A DNA stretch of 64,000 bases from JAICJR01 sp963848495 (GTDB lineage Bacteria; Actinomycetota; Thermoleophilia; Solirubrobacterales; Thermoleophilaceae), in NCBI GenBank assembly GCA_963848495.1, contig CAWKDV010000004.1:1550001-1614000 (forward strand). Reading direction: 5' to 3'. This document shows positions 17,730 to 26,594 of this stretch, in pieces. Below the pieces are notes generated by a model, which saw only the letters and a list, made by a program, of their open reading frames with translations, was not told the origin of the DNA and did no database searches. The position numbers and the translations under genes are program-made. Numbering within the stretch: the stretch's first letter is position 1; each line of letters begins with the position of its first letter.

Positions 17730-18161
17730 CTAGACCGGCATCAGGCCGGGAACGAGCAGCTCGAACCAAACGGTGGAGCGCTTGCCCTTCGACACGCCCC
17801 AGGCGTCGGCGACGCAGTCCACGATCAGGAGGCCGCGGCCGTACTCGGCCTCCCAGGGGTGGCTCGTCGGTGTGAGCGGGAGCTGGAACCCGGTTCCGCC
17901 GTCGCTCACCTCCACGCGGACGCGGCCGCCACGGACGTGCACATCGAGTCCGATCAGGTCGTCCGGGCCGGCCCCGGAGTGCTCGACGCTGTTGGCGACG
18001 AGCTCGCTGACCAGCAGCTTGAGGTCGGCGAACGCCTGCCCTGTCATGAGCGGCTCGAGACTGCCCAGCGCGCGCCTTGCACGGGGAGCCGACTCGGGCT
18101 CAGCCAGGAACAGCGCGCTCACGAGCGGCTGGCTTCGGCTGGTGCGGAAACGTCCTGGCAT
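17730..18161 (-). CDS. RsbW/SpoIIAB-like ATP-binding serine kinase (anti-sigma or regulator)
   Basis: A 143-residue GHKL-fold protein. The N-box is LLVSELVANSVEHSG, the G1 box is VEVSDGGTGF, and the G2 box is GRGLLIVDCVADAWGV. This is the HATPase_c_2 family, whose members phosphorylate anti-anti-sigma factors or bind sigma factors. No STAS or sigma partner is adjacent. The start is the ATG at 18161. About 170 bases without a gene separate it from the LysM gene on the same strand; I see no clear element in that spacer. Confidence 0.87.
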   Translation of the reverse strand: MPGRFRTSRSQPLVSALFLAEPESAPRARRALGSLEPLMTGQAFADLKLLVSELVANSVEHSGAGPDDLIGLDVHVRGGRVRVEVSDGGTGFQLPLTPTSHPWEAEYGRGLLIVDCVADAWGVSKGKRSTVWFELLVPGLMPV

Positions 18162-18332
18162 GACTAGATCCTCGTCACGCGCCTCGTGAACGCCTCAGGC
18201 CTCTGCCCGCCGGGGCGCATTTTGCTCCTTTTGCCCGGTCCGGCGCCCCTGCACCCGTCGGGGCAGTTGCGCGCACCGTTCGTGGTCTTGGGTGGGACTC
18301 AGGGTACGCCCCAAGTCCCCGTTTCGCAACAA

Positions 18333-19253
18333 CTACCCGGTACCCAGAAAGCGGGCCCGCAATGCCAGCACGTCGTCAACGTACTTGCGGGTGTCCGGGA
18401 ACATCCCGTCGCTGCGGACCGACTCGAGCCCCTGGTAGTAGGCCGCGACGGTCTGGGGGATGTTCCCGCCCGTGTCGTGGAGCAGCTGTCCGAGGTAGAG
18501 CACCCCAGCGTGGACGTTGTCCTGCGCGGAGCGGTCGTTCAGCGGGCTGACCGCGAGATTGCTGTTGATCCAGGACCAGGTGCCGGGCAGGATCTGCATC
18601 ACCCCGCGGGCGTTGGCCACGGACACGAGGTTGTTGTTGAACCCGCTCTCCTGCCAGCCGATCGCCTTGGCGAGCGAGGCCGGTACGCCCTGCGCCGCCG
18701 CGATCTGGCCGATCTCCCAGGCGCTGACGCGCTCCGGAGTCGGGTAGGGAGGGGCGTTCGGCACCTCGCGCTGTGTGGGCGCCGGAGCCGACGAGGTGAT
18801 GTTCGAGCCGCTCGGCAGCTTGAGCACCGTTCCGATCAGAAGCGGCTGCTTCGGGTCGAGGCCGTTCATGAACGCCACGGCGTCGAGCGTCACGCCGCTG
18901 CGGCCGGCGATCGCGCTGAGCGTGTCGCCGGGCCGCACCACGTAGGAGCCGAGCGGGGCGGGCCCGCCGCTGGTCGTGGTCGCGGCGGCCGAGCCGCCGC
19001 CGATGCCCATCTTCTGCAGGGCCGCGGCGGCCTCGCTCTCGGTGGGGATCACGAGCGTCGATCCGATCACGACCTGGGCGTTCTCGGACAGCCCGTTGGC
19101 AGCGGCCAGCGAGCGGGTCGTGAAGTTGTTTGCCGCGGCAATCGACCAGAGGGTCTCGCCGGGGCGGACGATGTGGGAAACGCCGGCGCTGGCCTGTGAG
19201 CAGGTCGCGAGCACGGCGAGCAGGGATGCGATGAGAAGGCGGTGGAGCTTCAA
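18333..19253 (-). CDS. Exported LysM-lytic transglycosylase (peptidoglycan)
   Basis: A 306-residue exported protein: signal peptide (LLIASLLAVLATCSQASAG), a LysM domain (VRPGETLWSIAAANNFTT) at about 27-70, and a second LysM (VVRPGDTLSAIAGRSGVTL) at about 103-147. The C-terminal half is a lysozyme-like SLT domain with catalytic Glu in AIGWQESGFNN and the NARGVMQILPGTW motif. It would bind and cleave glycan strands in the cell wall. The TTG at 19253 is chosen because GGGAGG sits seven bases upstream; the open frame continues far upstream without protein character. It is divergent from the membrane glycosyltransferase-like gene. Confidence 0.9.
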   Translation of the reverse strand: MKLHRLLIASLLAVLATCSQASAGVSHIVRPGETLWSIAAANNFTTRSLAAANGLSENAQVVIGSTLVIPTESEAAAALQKMGIGGGSAAATTTSGGPAPLGSYVVRPGDTLSAIAGRSGVTLDAVAFMNGLDPKQPLLIGTVLKLPSGSNITSSAPAPTQREVPNAPPYPTPERVSAWEIGQIAAAQGVPASLAKAIGWQESGFNNNLVSVANARGVMQILPGTWSWINSNLAVSPLNDRSAQDNVHAGVLYLGQLLHDTGGNIPQTVAAYYQGLESVRSDGMFPDTRKYVDDVLALRARFLGTG

Positions 19254-19349
19254 GACGTCCTCCCGGGGTCGTCTGGTGACATGCGCCCCGCCTTCTCGCC
19301 CGCCGGGCCCGCTCCTCTTACGCTGCGTGCTTATGGCGCCCTGCAACGA

Positions 19350-20639
19350 ATGCTGCGCTTGACCCGCCGGGCGGCGCTTTTGTGGCTCCTGCTCTTCGGC
19401 GTCTACGCGGCGACGCTGGGCCTGCGCGCCTTCGATCACTCCCAGTACGCCGGTGACGAGCCTCGCTATCTCCTGAGCGCCCGCTCGCTCGCCTACGACG
19501 GGGACTTCAACGTATTCGACGAGTACCGCCGGAATGCCTACCGCGGCTTCTTCCCGCATCCGCTGCACACTCGCGGCACGCCCGATGCGACCCGCGGCCG
19601 GCTCTACGAGCCGTCCGGGATCGGCTTCCCGCTGCTGATCGCGCCCGCCTACGGGCTGCTCGGGGCGCACGGAGCGGAGCTGCTCGTGGCCGCGATGGCG
19701 GCGTTGGCGGCGGCGCTCGCCTACCTGCTGGCGCTGCGCGTGGCGCCCGACCCGTGGGCGCTCGGCGCGACTCTGGCGGTGGCCCTCTCCCCTCCCCTGA
19801 TCGCCTATGGCAGCGCGATCTACCCCGAGGCCGCGGCCGGGGCCGCCCTCTGCGGAGCGGCGCTGCTTGCGCTCGAGGCCGCCGAGCGGCCCTCGCGGCC
19901 GCGCGTGTTCGGCTGCTTCCTCGTGCTGTCCGTCGTGCCCTGGCTCGGCGTGCAGTTCCTGCCGGCCGGCGTCGTGATCGCCGTCTACCTGATCGAGCGC
20001 CTGCGCCGCCAGCGGCGCGGCCTGCTCGCACTGGTCGGCACCGAGCTCGTGGGGTTCAGCGCGGCGCTCTACGTGGCGCTGAACGAGGGCTTCTACGGCG
20101 GACTCACCCCCTACTCGGCCGAGCCGCCGGGCGTCACCCCCACCGGAGCCGACTCGCCGGCCGCCTATGCGCGCCGCGCCGAGCGGCTGCCTGGCCTGCT
20201 GATCGACCGCGATTTCGGCCTGCTCCGCTGGGCGCCGGTGCTCCTGCTCGCGTTCGTGGGCGCCTGGTTCCTCTGGCGCGGGCGGCGCGAGCGCCTGTCG
20301 GCGGCGGTCCCGGGCTACGGCCAGATGGCCGCGGCAGCCGGACTCTGCCTCGCCGCGATTGGCGCGCAGTACCTGGTGGCGGCCTTCCTGGCGCCGTCGA
20401 TGAGCGGCTTCTGGTTCCCCGGCCGGCACCTGGTGGCGGTGCTGCCGCTGGCGGTGCCGCTGGTCGCGCTGGGGCTTCGGCATCTGCCACGCGTCGGCCT
20501 GGCGCTGGCCCTGGTGGGCGTGGCGGGATCGATCTGGCTCTACCTCGCGGTGCGGCTCGGGCACGCCGGACTGGTGGTCGGAAGGCCCGAGGCGCCGTTC
20601 GGACCGCTGGTCCGGGTGCTTCCCCACCTGCAGCGATAA
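19350..20639 (+). CDS. Multi-spanning membrane protein, GT-C glycosyltransferase-like
   Basis: A 429-residue integral membrane protein with about nine hydrophobic helices. Helix one (LLWLLLFGVYAATLGLRAF) is followed by an outside loop SQYAGDEPRYLLSARSLA. Acidic residues right after the first helix are typical of GT-C glycosyltransferases that use lipid-linked sugars. A second conserved-looking loop has RGRLYEPSGIGFPLLIAP. Substrate and acceptor are unknown. The ATG at 19350 (MLRLTRRAALL) fits a cytoplasmic basic start; the frame upstream covers the divergent gene's promoter. Confidence 0.75.
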   Translation: MLRLTRRAALLWLLLFGVYAATLGLRAFDHSQYAGDEPRYLLSARSLAYDGDFNVFDEYRRNAYRGFFPHPLHTRGTPDATRGRLYEPSGIGFPLLIAPAYGLLGAHGAELLVAAMAALAAALAYLLALRVAPDPWALGATLAVALSPPLIAYGSAIYPEAAAGAALCGAALLALEAAERPSRPRVFGCFLVLSVVPWLGVQFLPAGVVIAVYLIERLRRQRRGLLALVGTELVGFSAALYVALNEGFYGGLTPYSAEPPGVTPTGADSPAAYARRAERLPGLLIDRDFGLLRWAPVLLLAFVGAWFLWRGRRERLSAAVPGYGQMAAAAGLCLAAIGAQYLVAAFLAPSMSGFWFPGRHLVAVLPLAVPLVALGLRHLPRVGLALALVGVAGSIWLYLAVRLGHAGLVVGRPEAPFGPLVRVLPHLQR

Positions 20640-20702
20640 CCGGCGCGCGCCCCTCCGGCGCCCGGCACAATGCGGCGCCAACGTTCACCTGGGGAGGCGC
20701 AC

Positions 20703-22211
20703 GTGGAAGATGGCAGGGTCACTCGTAGGAGGCTGGTCGGCGCCGCGGCTGCGGGCACGCTCGGAGGCATGCTCGCGGGCGTGCCGGGCGCGGAGGCGCG
20801 GCGCAGGAGGCGGCGGCGCACGCGGCGGGCTGCTGCGCGCACGCACAAGGCGGACGTGGTGGTGGTCGGAGCCGGCCTCGCCGGTCTCACGGCCGCGCGG
20901 CTGATCCAGAACGCCGGCCACTCGGTGGTGGTGCTCGAGGCGCGCGACCGCGTCGGCGGGCGCCTGCTCAACCACTCCATCGGCGACGGCAAGATCGCCG
21001 AGGCCGGCGGCGAGTACGTCGGCCCGACGCAGGACCACATCCTCGCCCTCGCCAAGGAGATGGGAGTGGACACGTTCCCCGCCTACGACAGCGGCGACAA
21101 CGTCTATTACGCGAACGGGATCAAGCGCACCTACAGCGACACGAGCCCGCTCGGCACCGCGCCACCCGACCCGCTCGCCGCCGACGTGGTGACGGTCGTC
21201 GAGGAGCTCGACCTGATGGCGTCGCAGGTCGACCCGAACACGCCCTGGACCGCCAGCCAGGCCGCGAGCTGGGACCGCCAGACGCTCCAGACCTGGCTCG
21301 ACACGAACGCGGTCACGCCCAACACCAAGGCGCTGGCAGCCGCGGCGATGCAGGCGATCTTCGGCGCCGAGCCGCGCGAGGTCTCGCTGCTCTACACCGT
21401 CTACTACATCGCCGCCGCCGGGAACGAGTCCAACCCCGGCAACTTCGAGCGGCTCATCAACACGCGCGGCGGCGCCCAGCAGGACCGCTTCCTGGGCGGC
21501 TCGCAGCTCATCCCGATGCGCATGGCGCACGCGCTGAGCCACGTGATCCTCGGCAGCCCGGTGCGGACCATCGACCAGTCCTCAAGCGGCGTCACGGTGG
21601 AGTCGGACAAGCTCACCGTGCAGGCCAAGCGAGCGATCGTCGCCATCCCGCCGACGCTGGCGGGCCGCATCAATTACGACCCCGCGCTGCCGACCGTGCG
21701 CGACCAGCTCATGCAGCGGATGCCGCAGGGCACGCTGATGAAGGCCGAGGCCGTCTATGACAAGCCTTTCTGGCGCGAGCAGGGGCTGAACGGCACGACG
21801 GTGAGCACGCAGGGGCCCGCCTACCTGACCTTCGACAACACGCCCCCCGAGGGCACGCCGGGCGTGTTGTTCTCGTTCATCGGCGGCGACAACCTGCGGC
21901 ACTGGTCACAGCAGTCCGCCGACGCGCGCCGCAAGGCGATCCTCGGCAGCTTCGCCACCTACTTCGGCAGCCAGGCGGCGAAGCCGCTCGACTACTTCGA
22001 GATGAACTGGTCGAACGAGGTCTGGAGCCGCGGCTGCCCGGTGGCGCTGGCCAGCCCGGGCGTCTACACCTCATACGGCCCGGCGCTGCGGCCCAGCTGC
22101 GGCCGCATCCACTGGGCCGGCACCGAGACCTCCACCTGGTGGAACGGCTACATGGACGGCGCAGTGCGCTCGGGCGAGCGGGCGGCCGGCGAGGTGCTGG
22201 CGGGGATCTAG
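20703..22211 (+). CDS. Tat-exported flavin monoamine oxidase-like protein
   Basis: A 502-residue amine oxidase family protein. A Tat signal with TRRRLVGAAAAGTLGGMLAG is followed by an Arg-rich stretch, then the dinucleotide site ADVVVVGAGLAGLTAARLI. GHSVVVLEARDRVGGRL is the next flavin motif, and the C-terminal FAD signature is GRIHWAGTETSTWWNGYMDG. It would oxidise an amine outside the cytoplasm with folded FAD, releasing H2O2. The GTG at 20703 has GGGGAGG five bases upstream. The gene meets meaB tail to tail with 5 bases between stops. Confidence 0.9.
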   Translation: MEDGRVTRRRLVGAAAAGTLGGMLAGVPGAEARRRRRRRTRRAAARTHKADVVVVGAGLAGLTAARLIQNAGHSVVVLEARDRVGGRLLNHSIGDGKIAEAGGEYVGPTQDHILALAKEMGVDTFPAYDSGDNVYYANGIKRTYSDTSPLGTAPPDPLAADVVTVVEELDLMASQVDPNTPWTASQAASWDRQTLQTWLDTNAVTPNTKALAAAAMQAIFGAEPREVSLLYTVYYIAAAGNESNPGNFERLINTRGGAQQDRFLGGSQLIPMRMAHALSHVILGSPVRTIDQSSSGVTVESDKLTVQAKRAIVAIPPTLAGRINYDPALPTVRDQLMQRMPQGTLMKAEAVYDKPFWREQGLNGTTVSTQGPAYLTFDNTPPEGTPGVLFSFIGGDNLRHWSQQSADARRKAILGSFATYFGSQAAKPLDYFEMNWSNEVWSRGCPVALASPGVYTSYGPALRPSCGRIHWAGTETSTWWNGYMDGAVRSGERAAGEVLAGI

Positions 22212-22216
22212 GGGTT

Positions 22217-23173
22217 CTAGATCTCGCGCTCGAGCAGCTTGGCGGCCGCGGTGGCCGGATCGAGCCGGCGCGAGACCACCTCGTCGAGCAGCTCCTGCAC
22301 CGACTCGTCCTCGCGGACCGACTCCTCGAGGCGGCGGCGCAGGCGGTAGGTGGCGAGGGCCATCACCTCGTTCATCAGGTTGCGCCGGCGGCGTTCCTCG
22401 AGCGTGCCCTGCTGGCGGATGTGCTCGCGGTGCTCGGCGATCCGCTCCGCCACCTCCGTCACGCCCTCGCCGCGGCTCGCCTCGGTCTGCAGGATCGGCA
22501 CACGCCACTCGGTGCGCGGTCCGAGCGACAGCACGCCGCGGATCTCGCGCACCATCGTGTCGGTGAGCGGGTGGTCGGCCTTGTTCACCACGATGATGTC
22601 CGGGATCTCCATCACGCCGGCCTTCAGAGCCTGGATCGAGTCGCCGCTGCCCGGCATCAGCACGAGCACCACCGTGTCGGCGTGGTCGATGATGTCCACC
22701 TCGGCCTGGCCGACGCCGACCGTCTCGAGGAAGACGTCGTCCTTGCCGGCCGCATCCATCAGGAGCGCCGCCTGGAGCGTGGCCTCCGACAGGCCCCCGA
22801 GCGAGCCGCGGCTGGCCATCGAGCGGATGAACACGCCCGGGTCGAGGAAGTGGTCCGTGAGGCGGATGCGGTCGCCGAGCAGCGCGCCGTGGGTGAACGG
22901 CGACGAGGGGTCGATCGACAGCACCGCCACGTCGCGGTCGCGTGAGCGCGCGTCCTTCACGAGCGCGCCGATCAGCGTCGACTTGCCCACGCCCGGCGGC
23001 CCCGTGAAGCCGACCACGGCCGCCTTGCCGGTCTTCGGGTAGACCTCGCGCACCAGTGCCCAGCCCTCCGGGTCGTCGTTCTCGACCAGCGAGATCCCGC
23101 GCGCCAGGGCGCGCGTGTCGCCCGCCACCAGCTTCTCTGCAAGCTCGGCTGCTGTGCGTCCAGGGGCCGCCAT
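22217..23173 (-). CDS. meaB: MeaB/ArgK-type G3E GTPase (methylmalonyl-CoA mutase chaperone)
   Basis: A 318-residue G3E GTPase. The P-loop is GFTGPPGVGKSTLIGAL (near residue 55), Switch/Walker B regions are DVAVLSIDPSS and FLETVGVGQAEVD, the base-recognition motif is VVNKADH, and the C-terminal helical dimerisation arm follows. MeaB loads and protects adenosylcobalamin in methylmalonyl-CoA mutase. The mutase subunits are not in this window. It shares its strand with the zinc alcohol dehydrogenase gene upstream (18 bases between). Confidence 0.92.
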   Translation of the reverse strand: MAAPGRTAAELAEKLVAGDTRALARGISLVENDDPEGWALVREVYPKTGKAAVVGFTGPPGVGKSTLIGALVKDARSRDRDVAVLSIDPSSPFTHGALLGDRIRLTDHFLDPGVFIRSMASRGSLGGLSEATLQAALLMDAAGKDDVFLETVGVGQAEVDIIDHADTVVLVLMPGSGDSIQALKAGVMEIPDIIVVNKADHPLTDTMVREIRGVLSLGPRTEWRVPILQTEASRGEGVTEVAERIAEHREHIRQQGTLEERRRRNLMNEVMALATYRLRRRLEESVREDESVQELLDEVVSRRLDPATAAAKLLEREI

Positions 23174-23191
23174 CGGGCGGCACAGTGTAGG

Positions 23192-24193
23192 TCAGGCCGG
23201 GACCATCACCAGCTTCGTGCCCGGGTCGAGCAGGGCGTCGGCGGCATCGTCGAAGCTCACCACCCGGCTCGTGACGAGCTCGGGCCGCACGATGCCCTGG
23301 GCCACCAGGTCGAGCACCTTCGGCATCGAGGCGCGGGCTGCCGGGCGGCCGGTGACGAACTGCGCGCCGCGGATGAACATCTCGAAGAGCGGCACCGGCG
23401 TCTCGGGCTCCCAGTAGATGCCGACGCTCGTGCAGGTGCCGCCCGGCTTCAGCGAGCGCAGCGCGCAGGCCAGCCCGGTCCTGTCCGCCGAGGCGTCGAC
23501 GGTCACGTCGTAATCGCCCGCGCGCTGTGGCGGCGGCCCCTCCACGGGCTCGGCGCCGAGCTCGGCGGCGAGTTTGAGCCGCCCGGCGTCCGAGTCGAGA
23601 TAGGTCACCCTGGCCGCGCCCAGCGCGACCGCGAAAGCCACGGCGTAGAGCGCGATGCTCGTGGCCCCGCCGGCCACGACCAGCACCTCCTGGCCCGGCC
23701 GCTCCTCGAGCATCGGGCCAACCGTGCGCCAGCCATCCACCAGGTTGTCGCTCGCGCTGGCCGCCGCCGCCGGCTCGACGCCCTCAGGCAGCGGCACCAG
23801 CATGTGGTCGGCGAACGGGACGCGCACGAGGTCGCTGAGCGCTCCGCCGAAGCTGCCGCCCGCCACGCCGAAGCCGAACATCGCGGTCCCGGGAACGCTC
23901 TCGCAATCGCCCGTGAAGCCGGCCCGGCAGCGCTCGCATTCGCCGCACGAGATCTGGAACGGCACGCAGACCCGCTCGCCCGCGCGGGGCCCCTCCACCA
24001 CCTCGGCCACGAACTCGTGGCCGAGCGCGATCGGGCCCGGGAACGGCGTGAGCCCCTGGGCGATCAGCGGGTCGAGGTCGCAGGCGGCGACCGCGAGCGG
24101 CCTCACGATCGCGTCGCGTTCGTTCTCGACGCGCGGCTCCGGCACGTCCCACCACTCGAGTTGCTTCTGCTCCGTGAAGGTCAGCTGGCGCAT
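23192..24193 (-). CDS. Zinc-dependent alcohol dehydrogenase (MDR family)
   Basis: A 333-residue MDR dehydrogenase. Catalytic zinc ligands are AACDLDP (Cys) and GHEF (His-Glu). The structural zinc loop is CGECERCRAGFTGDC with four Cys. The Rossmann region follows VLVVAGGATSIALYAVAFA, with LDSD as the likely NAD-selecting acidic residue. It is divergent from the TetR gene; its start lies 14 bases from a perfect palindrome at 24207-24221, so it is the probable regulated target. The alcohol substrate is unknown. The neighbouring enoyl-CoA hydratase hints at lipid or aromatic acid metabolism. Confidence 0.9.
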   Translation of the reverse strand: MRQLTFTEQKQLEWWDVPEPRVENERDAIVRPLAVAACDLDPLIAQGLTPFPGPIALGHEFVAEVVEGPRAGERVCVPFQISCGECERCRAGFTGDCESVPGTAMFGFGVAGGSFGGALSDLVRVPFADHMLVPLPEGVEPAAAASASDNLVDGWRTVGPMLEERPGQEVLVVAGGATSIALYAVAFAVALGAARVTYLDSDAGRLKLAAELGAEPVEGPPPQRAGDYDVTVDASADRTGLACALRSLKPGGTCTSVGIYWEPETPVPLFEMFIRGAQFVTGRPAARASMPKVLDLVAQGIVRPELVTSRVVSFDDAADALLDPGTKLVMVPA

Positions 24194-24194
24194 C

Positions 24195-24221
24195 AGAATT
24201 CTGCTCTAGAATATCATTCTA
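24195..24221. promoter_or_regulatory. Divergent operator/promoter between ADH and TetR genes
   Basis: Two palindromes fill the 34-base divergent spacer: AGAATTCT at 24195-24202 and TAGAAT-ATC-ATTCTA at 24207-24221. Read on either strand, the TAGAAT arm resembles a -10 hexamer about 10-15 bases before each start codon, so operator and both promoters probably overlap. This AT-rich patch stands out in a GC-rich region. Binding by the adjacent TetR protein is inferred. Confidence 0.7.
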
Positions 24222-24227
24222 AGCGCG

Positions 24228-24812
24228 ATGACGCGGGAACTGGCCAGCGAAGCGCGCCGCGAGGCGATTCTCCAGGCGGCGCTCGGCCTGTTCACGAGCC
24301 AGGGCTTCGCCAACACCACGATCGAGGACATCCGCTGGGCGTCCGGGGCCAGTGTGGGCAGCATCTACCACCACTTCGAGGGCAAGGAGGGGGTGGCCGA
24401 GGAGCTCTACATCGAGGTCCTGCGCAGCTACCAGGCCGGCGTCCTCGAGCTGATCGGGCGCCGGCCGCCGGCCCGCGAAGGCGTGGAGGGGATCGTGCGC
24501 CACCACCTGAAGTGGATGACGAACAACCCCACCGAGGCGCGCTACCTCTTCTCGATGAGGCCGCGTGGCAGCCGCCTGCGCACGGCCAACCGAAAGTTCT
24601 TCCGCGAGGTCTTCGGCTGGCTCGAGGAGCAGGCGGACGCGGGCCGGATCGGGAAGGTGCGGCGCAACCTGTACTTCCCGCTCGTGATCGGGCCGAGCCA
24701 GGAGCTCTCGCGCCAGTGGCTCGACGGGCTGGTCGAGGAGCCGCTCGAGGAGGCCGCCGACGTGCTGGCCGAGGCGGCATGGAACGCAGTGCGGACAGGA
24801 GGACGGAGATGA
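24228..24812 (+). CDS. TetR-family transcriptional regulator
   Basis: A 194-residue regulator. The N-terminal helix-turn-helix (about 10-55) is EAILQAALGLFTSQGFANTT followed by ASGASVGSIYHHFEGKEGV, a textbook TetR DNA-binding motif. The C-terminal ligand domain is helical and variable (RYLFSMRPRGSRLR). It would repress from the palindrome upstream. The stop overlaps the ATG of the enoyl-CoA hydratase gene (ATGA), so regulator and enzyme form one unit, likely sensing an acyl-CoA or alcohol-related ligand. Confidence 0.92.
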   Translation: MTRELASEARREAILQAALGLFTSQGFANTTIEDIRWASGASVGSIYHHFEGKEGVAEELYIEVLRSYQAGVLELIGRRPPAREGVEGIVRHHLKWMTNNPTEARYLFSMRPRGSRLRTANRKFFREVFGWLEEQADAGRIGKVRRNLYFPLVIGPSQELSRQWLDGLVEEPLEEAADVLAEAAWNAVRTGGRR

Positions 24813-25636
24813 CCCACAGCTACGAGGCGATGGTCGAGGCGGCGCGGACGGACGAGCGCGAGCTGGTCACGGTCGAGCGGCTCGGCGACCGCGCGATCGT
24901 CCGCATGGACGACCCGGCGAACCTCAACGCCCTCAGCGCCCCGCTCACGCTGCAGCTCCAGGACGCGCTCGCGGAGCTCGTGGCGGCGCGCGAGCTGCGC
25001 TCGATCGTGCTCACCGGCCGCGACCCCGGCTTCTCGGCCGGCGGCGACCTCGAGCTTATGCGCTCGGCGCACGAGTCGATCGACGAGGGACGCCAGGGCA
25101 CGACCACCGCCTGGCGCTGGATCCGGCGCCAGTTCGGCGGCGTGGTGCGCACGATCGTGCGCACCGACAAGGCGTTCCTCGCCGCGCTGAACGGCCCTGC
25201 CGCAGGCGTGGGCCTGGCGTTCGCGCTCGCCTGCGACATCGTGATCGCCTCGGAGCGCGCTCGCATCGTGCCCGCGTTCATGAAGATCGGGCTGCTGCCC
25301 GAGGTGGGCACGAGCTGGCTGCTCACGCACCGGATCGGCTACCAGCGCACGTTCGAGCTGTTCGCGGGCGGCCGCGAGCTGAGCGGCGCCGAGGCCGCGG
25401 CGCTCGGGATCGCCAACGCCGTGGTGCCGCACGCGGAGCTGCTGCCGACCGCGCTCGACTGGTGCGATCGCATCGCCGAGCTGCCGGAGCACGCCGTGCT
25501 GATGACCAAGCCGCTGCTGCGCCAGGCAGCCGACATGACCTGGGACCAGGCGCTGGCGATGGAGGAGTTCGCCGAGCCAAACTGCTTCACCACGGCCGAC
25601 CACCGCGAGGCCGTGAGCTCGTTCTTGGCACGCTAG
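24809..25636 (+). CDS. Enoyl-CoA hydratase/isomerase family protein
   Basis: A 275-residue crotonase-fold enzyme. Oxyanion-hole segments are DPGFSAGGDLELM and NGPAAGVGLAFALACD. The expected catalytic region has FMKIGLLPEVGTSWLL with Glu at the GLLPE position, while the other acidic position is less clear. It adds water across enoyl-CoA or isomerises it. GGACGGAG precedes the ATG at 24809, which overlaps the TetR stop. The longer reading frame upstream is antisense to the ADH gene and is not coding. Confidence 0.9.
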   Translation: MTHSYEAMVEAARTDERELVTVERLGDRAIVRMDDPANLNALSAPLTLQLQDALAELVAARELRSIVLTGRDPGFSAGGDLELMRSAHESIDEGRQGTTTAWRWIRRQFGGVVRTIVRTDKAFLAALNGPAAGVGLAFALACDIVIASERARIVPAFMKIGLLPEVGTSWLLTHRIGYQRTFELFAGGRELSGAEAAALGIANAVVPHAELLPTALDWCDRIAELPEHAVLMTKPLLRQAADMTWDQALAMEEFAEPNCFTTADHREAVSSFLAR

Positions 25637-25647
25637 TTTTCGCGCGC

Positions 25648-26583
25648 GTGAGGGTCTTTGTCGCAGGGGCGACCGGCGCCGTGGGCAGGCGTCTCCTGCC
25701 GCTGCTCCGCCAGGCCGATCACGAGGTCAGGGGCGCCAGCCGCACGGAGGAGGGCGCGGGACTGATCCGCGACCTCGGCGGCGAGGCGGTGGTCGTCGAC
25801 GTCTTCGACGCCGCAGGGCTGCGCGAGGCGGTCACTGCGGCGCGCCCCGAAGCGGTGATCCACCAGCTCACGAGCATCCCGAAGCGGCTCGACCCCAAGC
25901 ACTTCGAGGAGCAGTTCAAGGAGAACAACCGGCTGCGCACCGAGGGCACGCGCAACCTGGTGGAGGCTTCCCTGGCGGCCGGGGCGCGGCGGATCGTGGC
26001 GCAGAGCTTCGGCTCGCTGTACGAGCCGCGCGGACGCCTGCACGTCGAGGAAGACCCGCTGATCGTCGAGCTCCCGGGCGGTGGAGGGATGACCGCCCGG
26101 GCGGTGGTGGAGCTCGAGCGGGCCGTGACCGAGACCGACGGCATCGAGGGAGTGGCGCTGCGCTACGGCTACTTCTACGGGCCCGGCACCAGCTACGCCG
26201 CCGATGGCGCGCAGGCGGACCTCGCGCGCCGCCGGCGCCTGCCGATCGTCGGAAACGGCGCCGGCGTGCACTCGTTCATCCATGTCGACGACGCCGCGGC
26301 CGCCGCGCTGCGGGCGCTCGGCGACGTGCCGCCGGGGATCTACAACGTCGTCGACGACGAGCCCGCGCCCGTCAGCGAGTGGATCCCGGCCTACTGCGAG
26401 GCGCTCGGCGCGCCGTCGCCGCGCCACCTCCCGGTCTGGCTGGGGCTGATGTTCGGCGGCCAGTACGGCGTGCAGTTCATGACCAGCTCCGAGGGTCTCA
26501 GCAACGAGAAGGCCAAGCGCGACCTGGGCCTCGGCCTGCGCTATCCGAGCTGGCGCCAGGGCTTCGAGGAAGCGCTCGGCTAG
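25648..26583 (+). CDS. NAD(P)-dependent epimerase/dehydratase (extended SDR)
   Basis: A 311-residue extended SDR. The N-terminal nucleotide site VRVFVAGATGAVGRRLLPLL has Gly-x-x-Gly-x-x-Gly. It also has QSFGSLYEPRG where the Ser/Tyr active-site segment is expected, RYGYFYGPGTSY, HSFIHVDDAAAA and GIYNVVDDEPAPVSEW. The canonical Tyr-x-x-x-Lys is not obvious, so it may be an atypical, possibly NmrA-like or sugar-related, member. The GTG start at 25648 is 11 bases after the hydratase stop. Confidence 0.85.
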   Translation: MRVFVAGATGAVGRRLLPLLRQADHEVRGASRTEEGAGLIRDLGGEAVVVDVFDAAGLREAVTAARPEAVIHQLTSIPKRLDPKHFEEQFKENNRLRTEGTRNLVEASLAAGARRIVAQSFGSLYEPRGRLHVEEDPLIVELPGGGGMTARAVVELERAVTETDGIEGVALRYGYFYGPGTSYAADGAQADLARRRRLPIVGNGAGVHSFIHVDDAAAAALRALGDVPPGIYNVVDDEPAPVSEWIPAYCEALGAPSPRHLPVWLGLMFGGQYGVQFMTSSEGLSNEKAKRDLGLGLRYPSWRQGFEEALG

Positions 26584-26594
26584 GTAGTTCCCGG

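Noticed and set aside
18333..20681. A single open frame of 782 codons on the minus strand
   Set aside because: Only the last 306 codons (LysM-SLT protein) look like protein; the rest is antisense to the membrane protein gene and is Arg/Gln-rich noise of GC-rich DNA.
23804..25636. A 610-codon frame joining ADH antisense, TetR antisense frame and the enoyl-CoA hydratase
   Set aside because: Protein character begins only at the ATG at 24809; the upstream part overlaps genuine genes on both strands.
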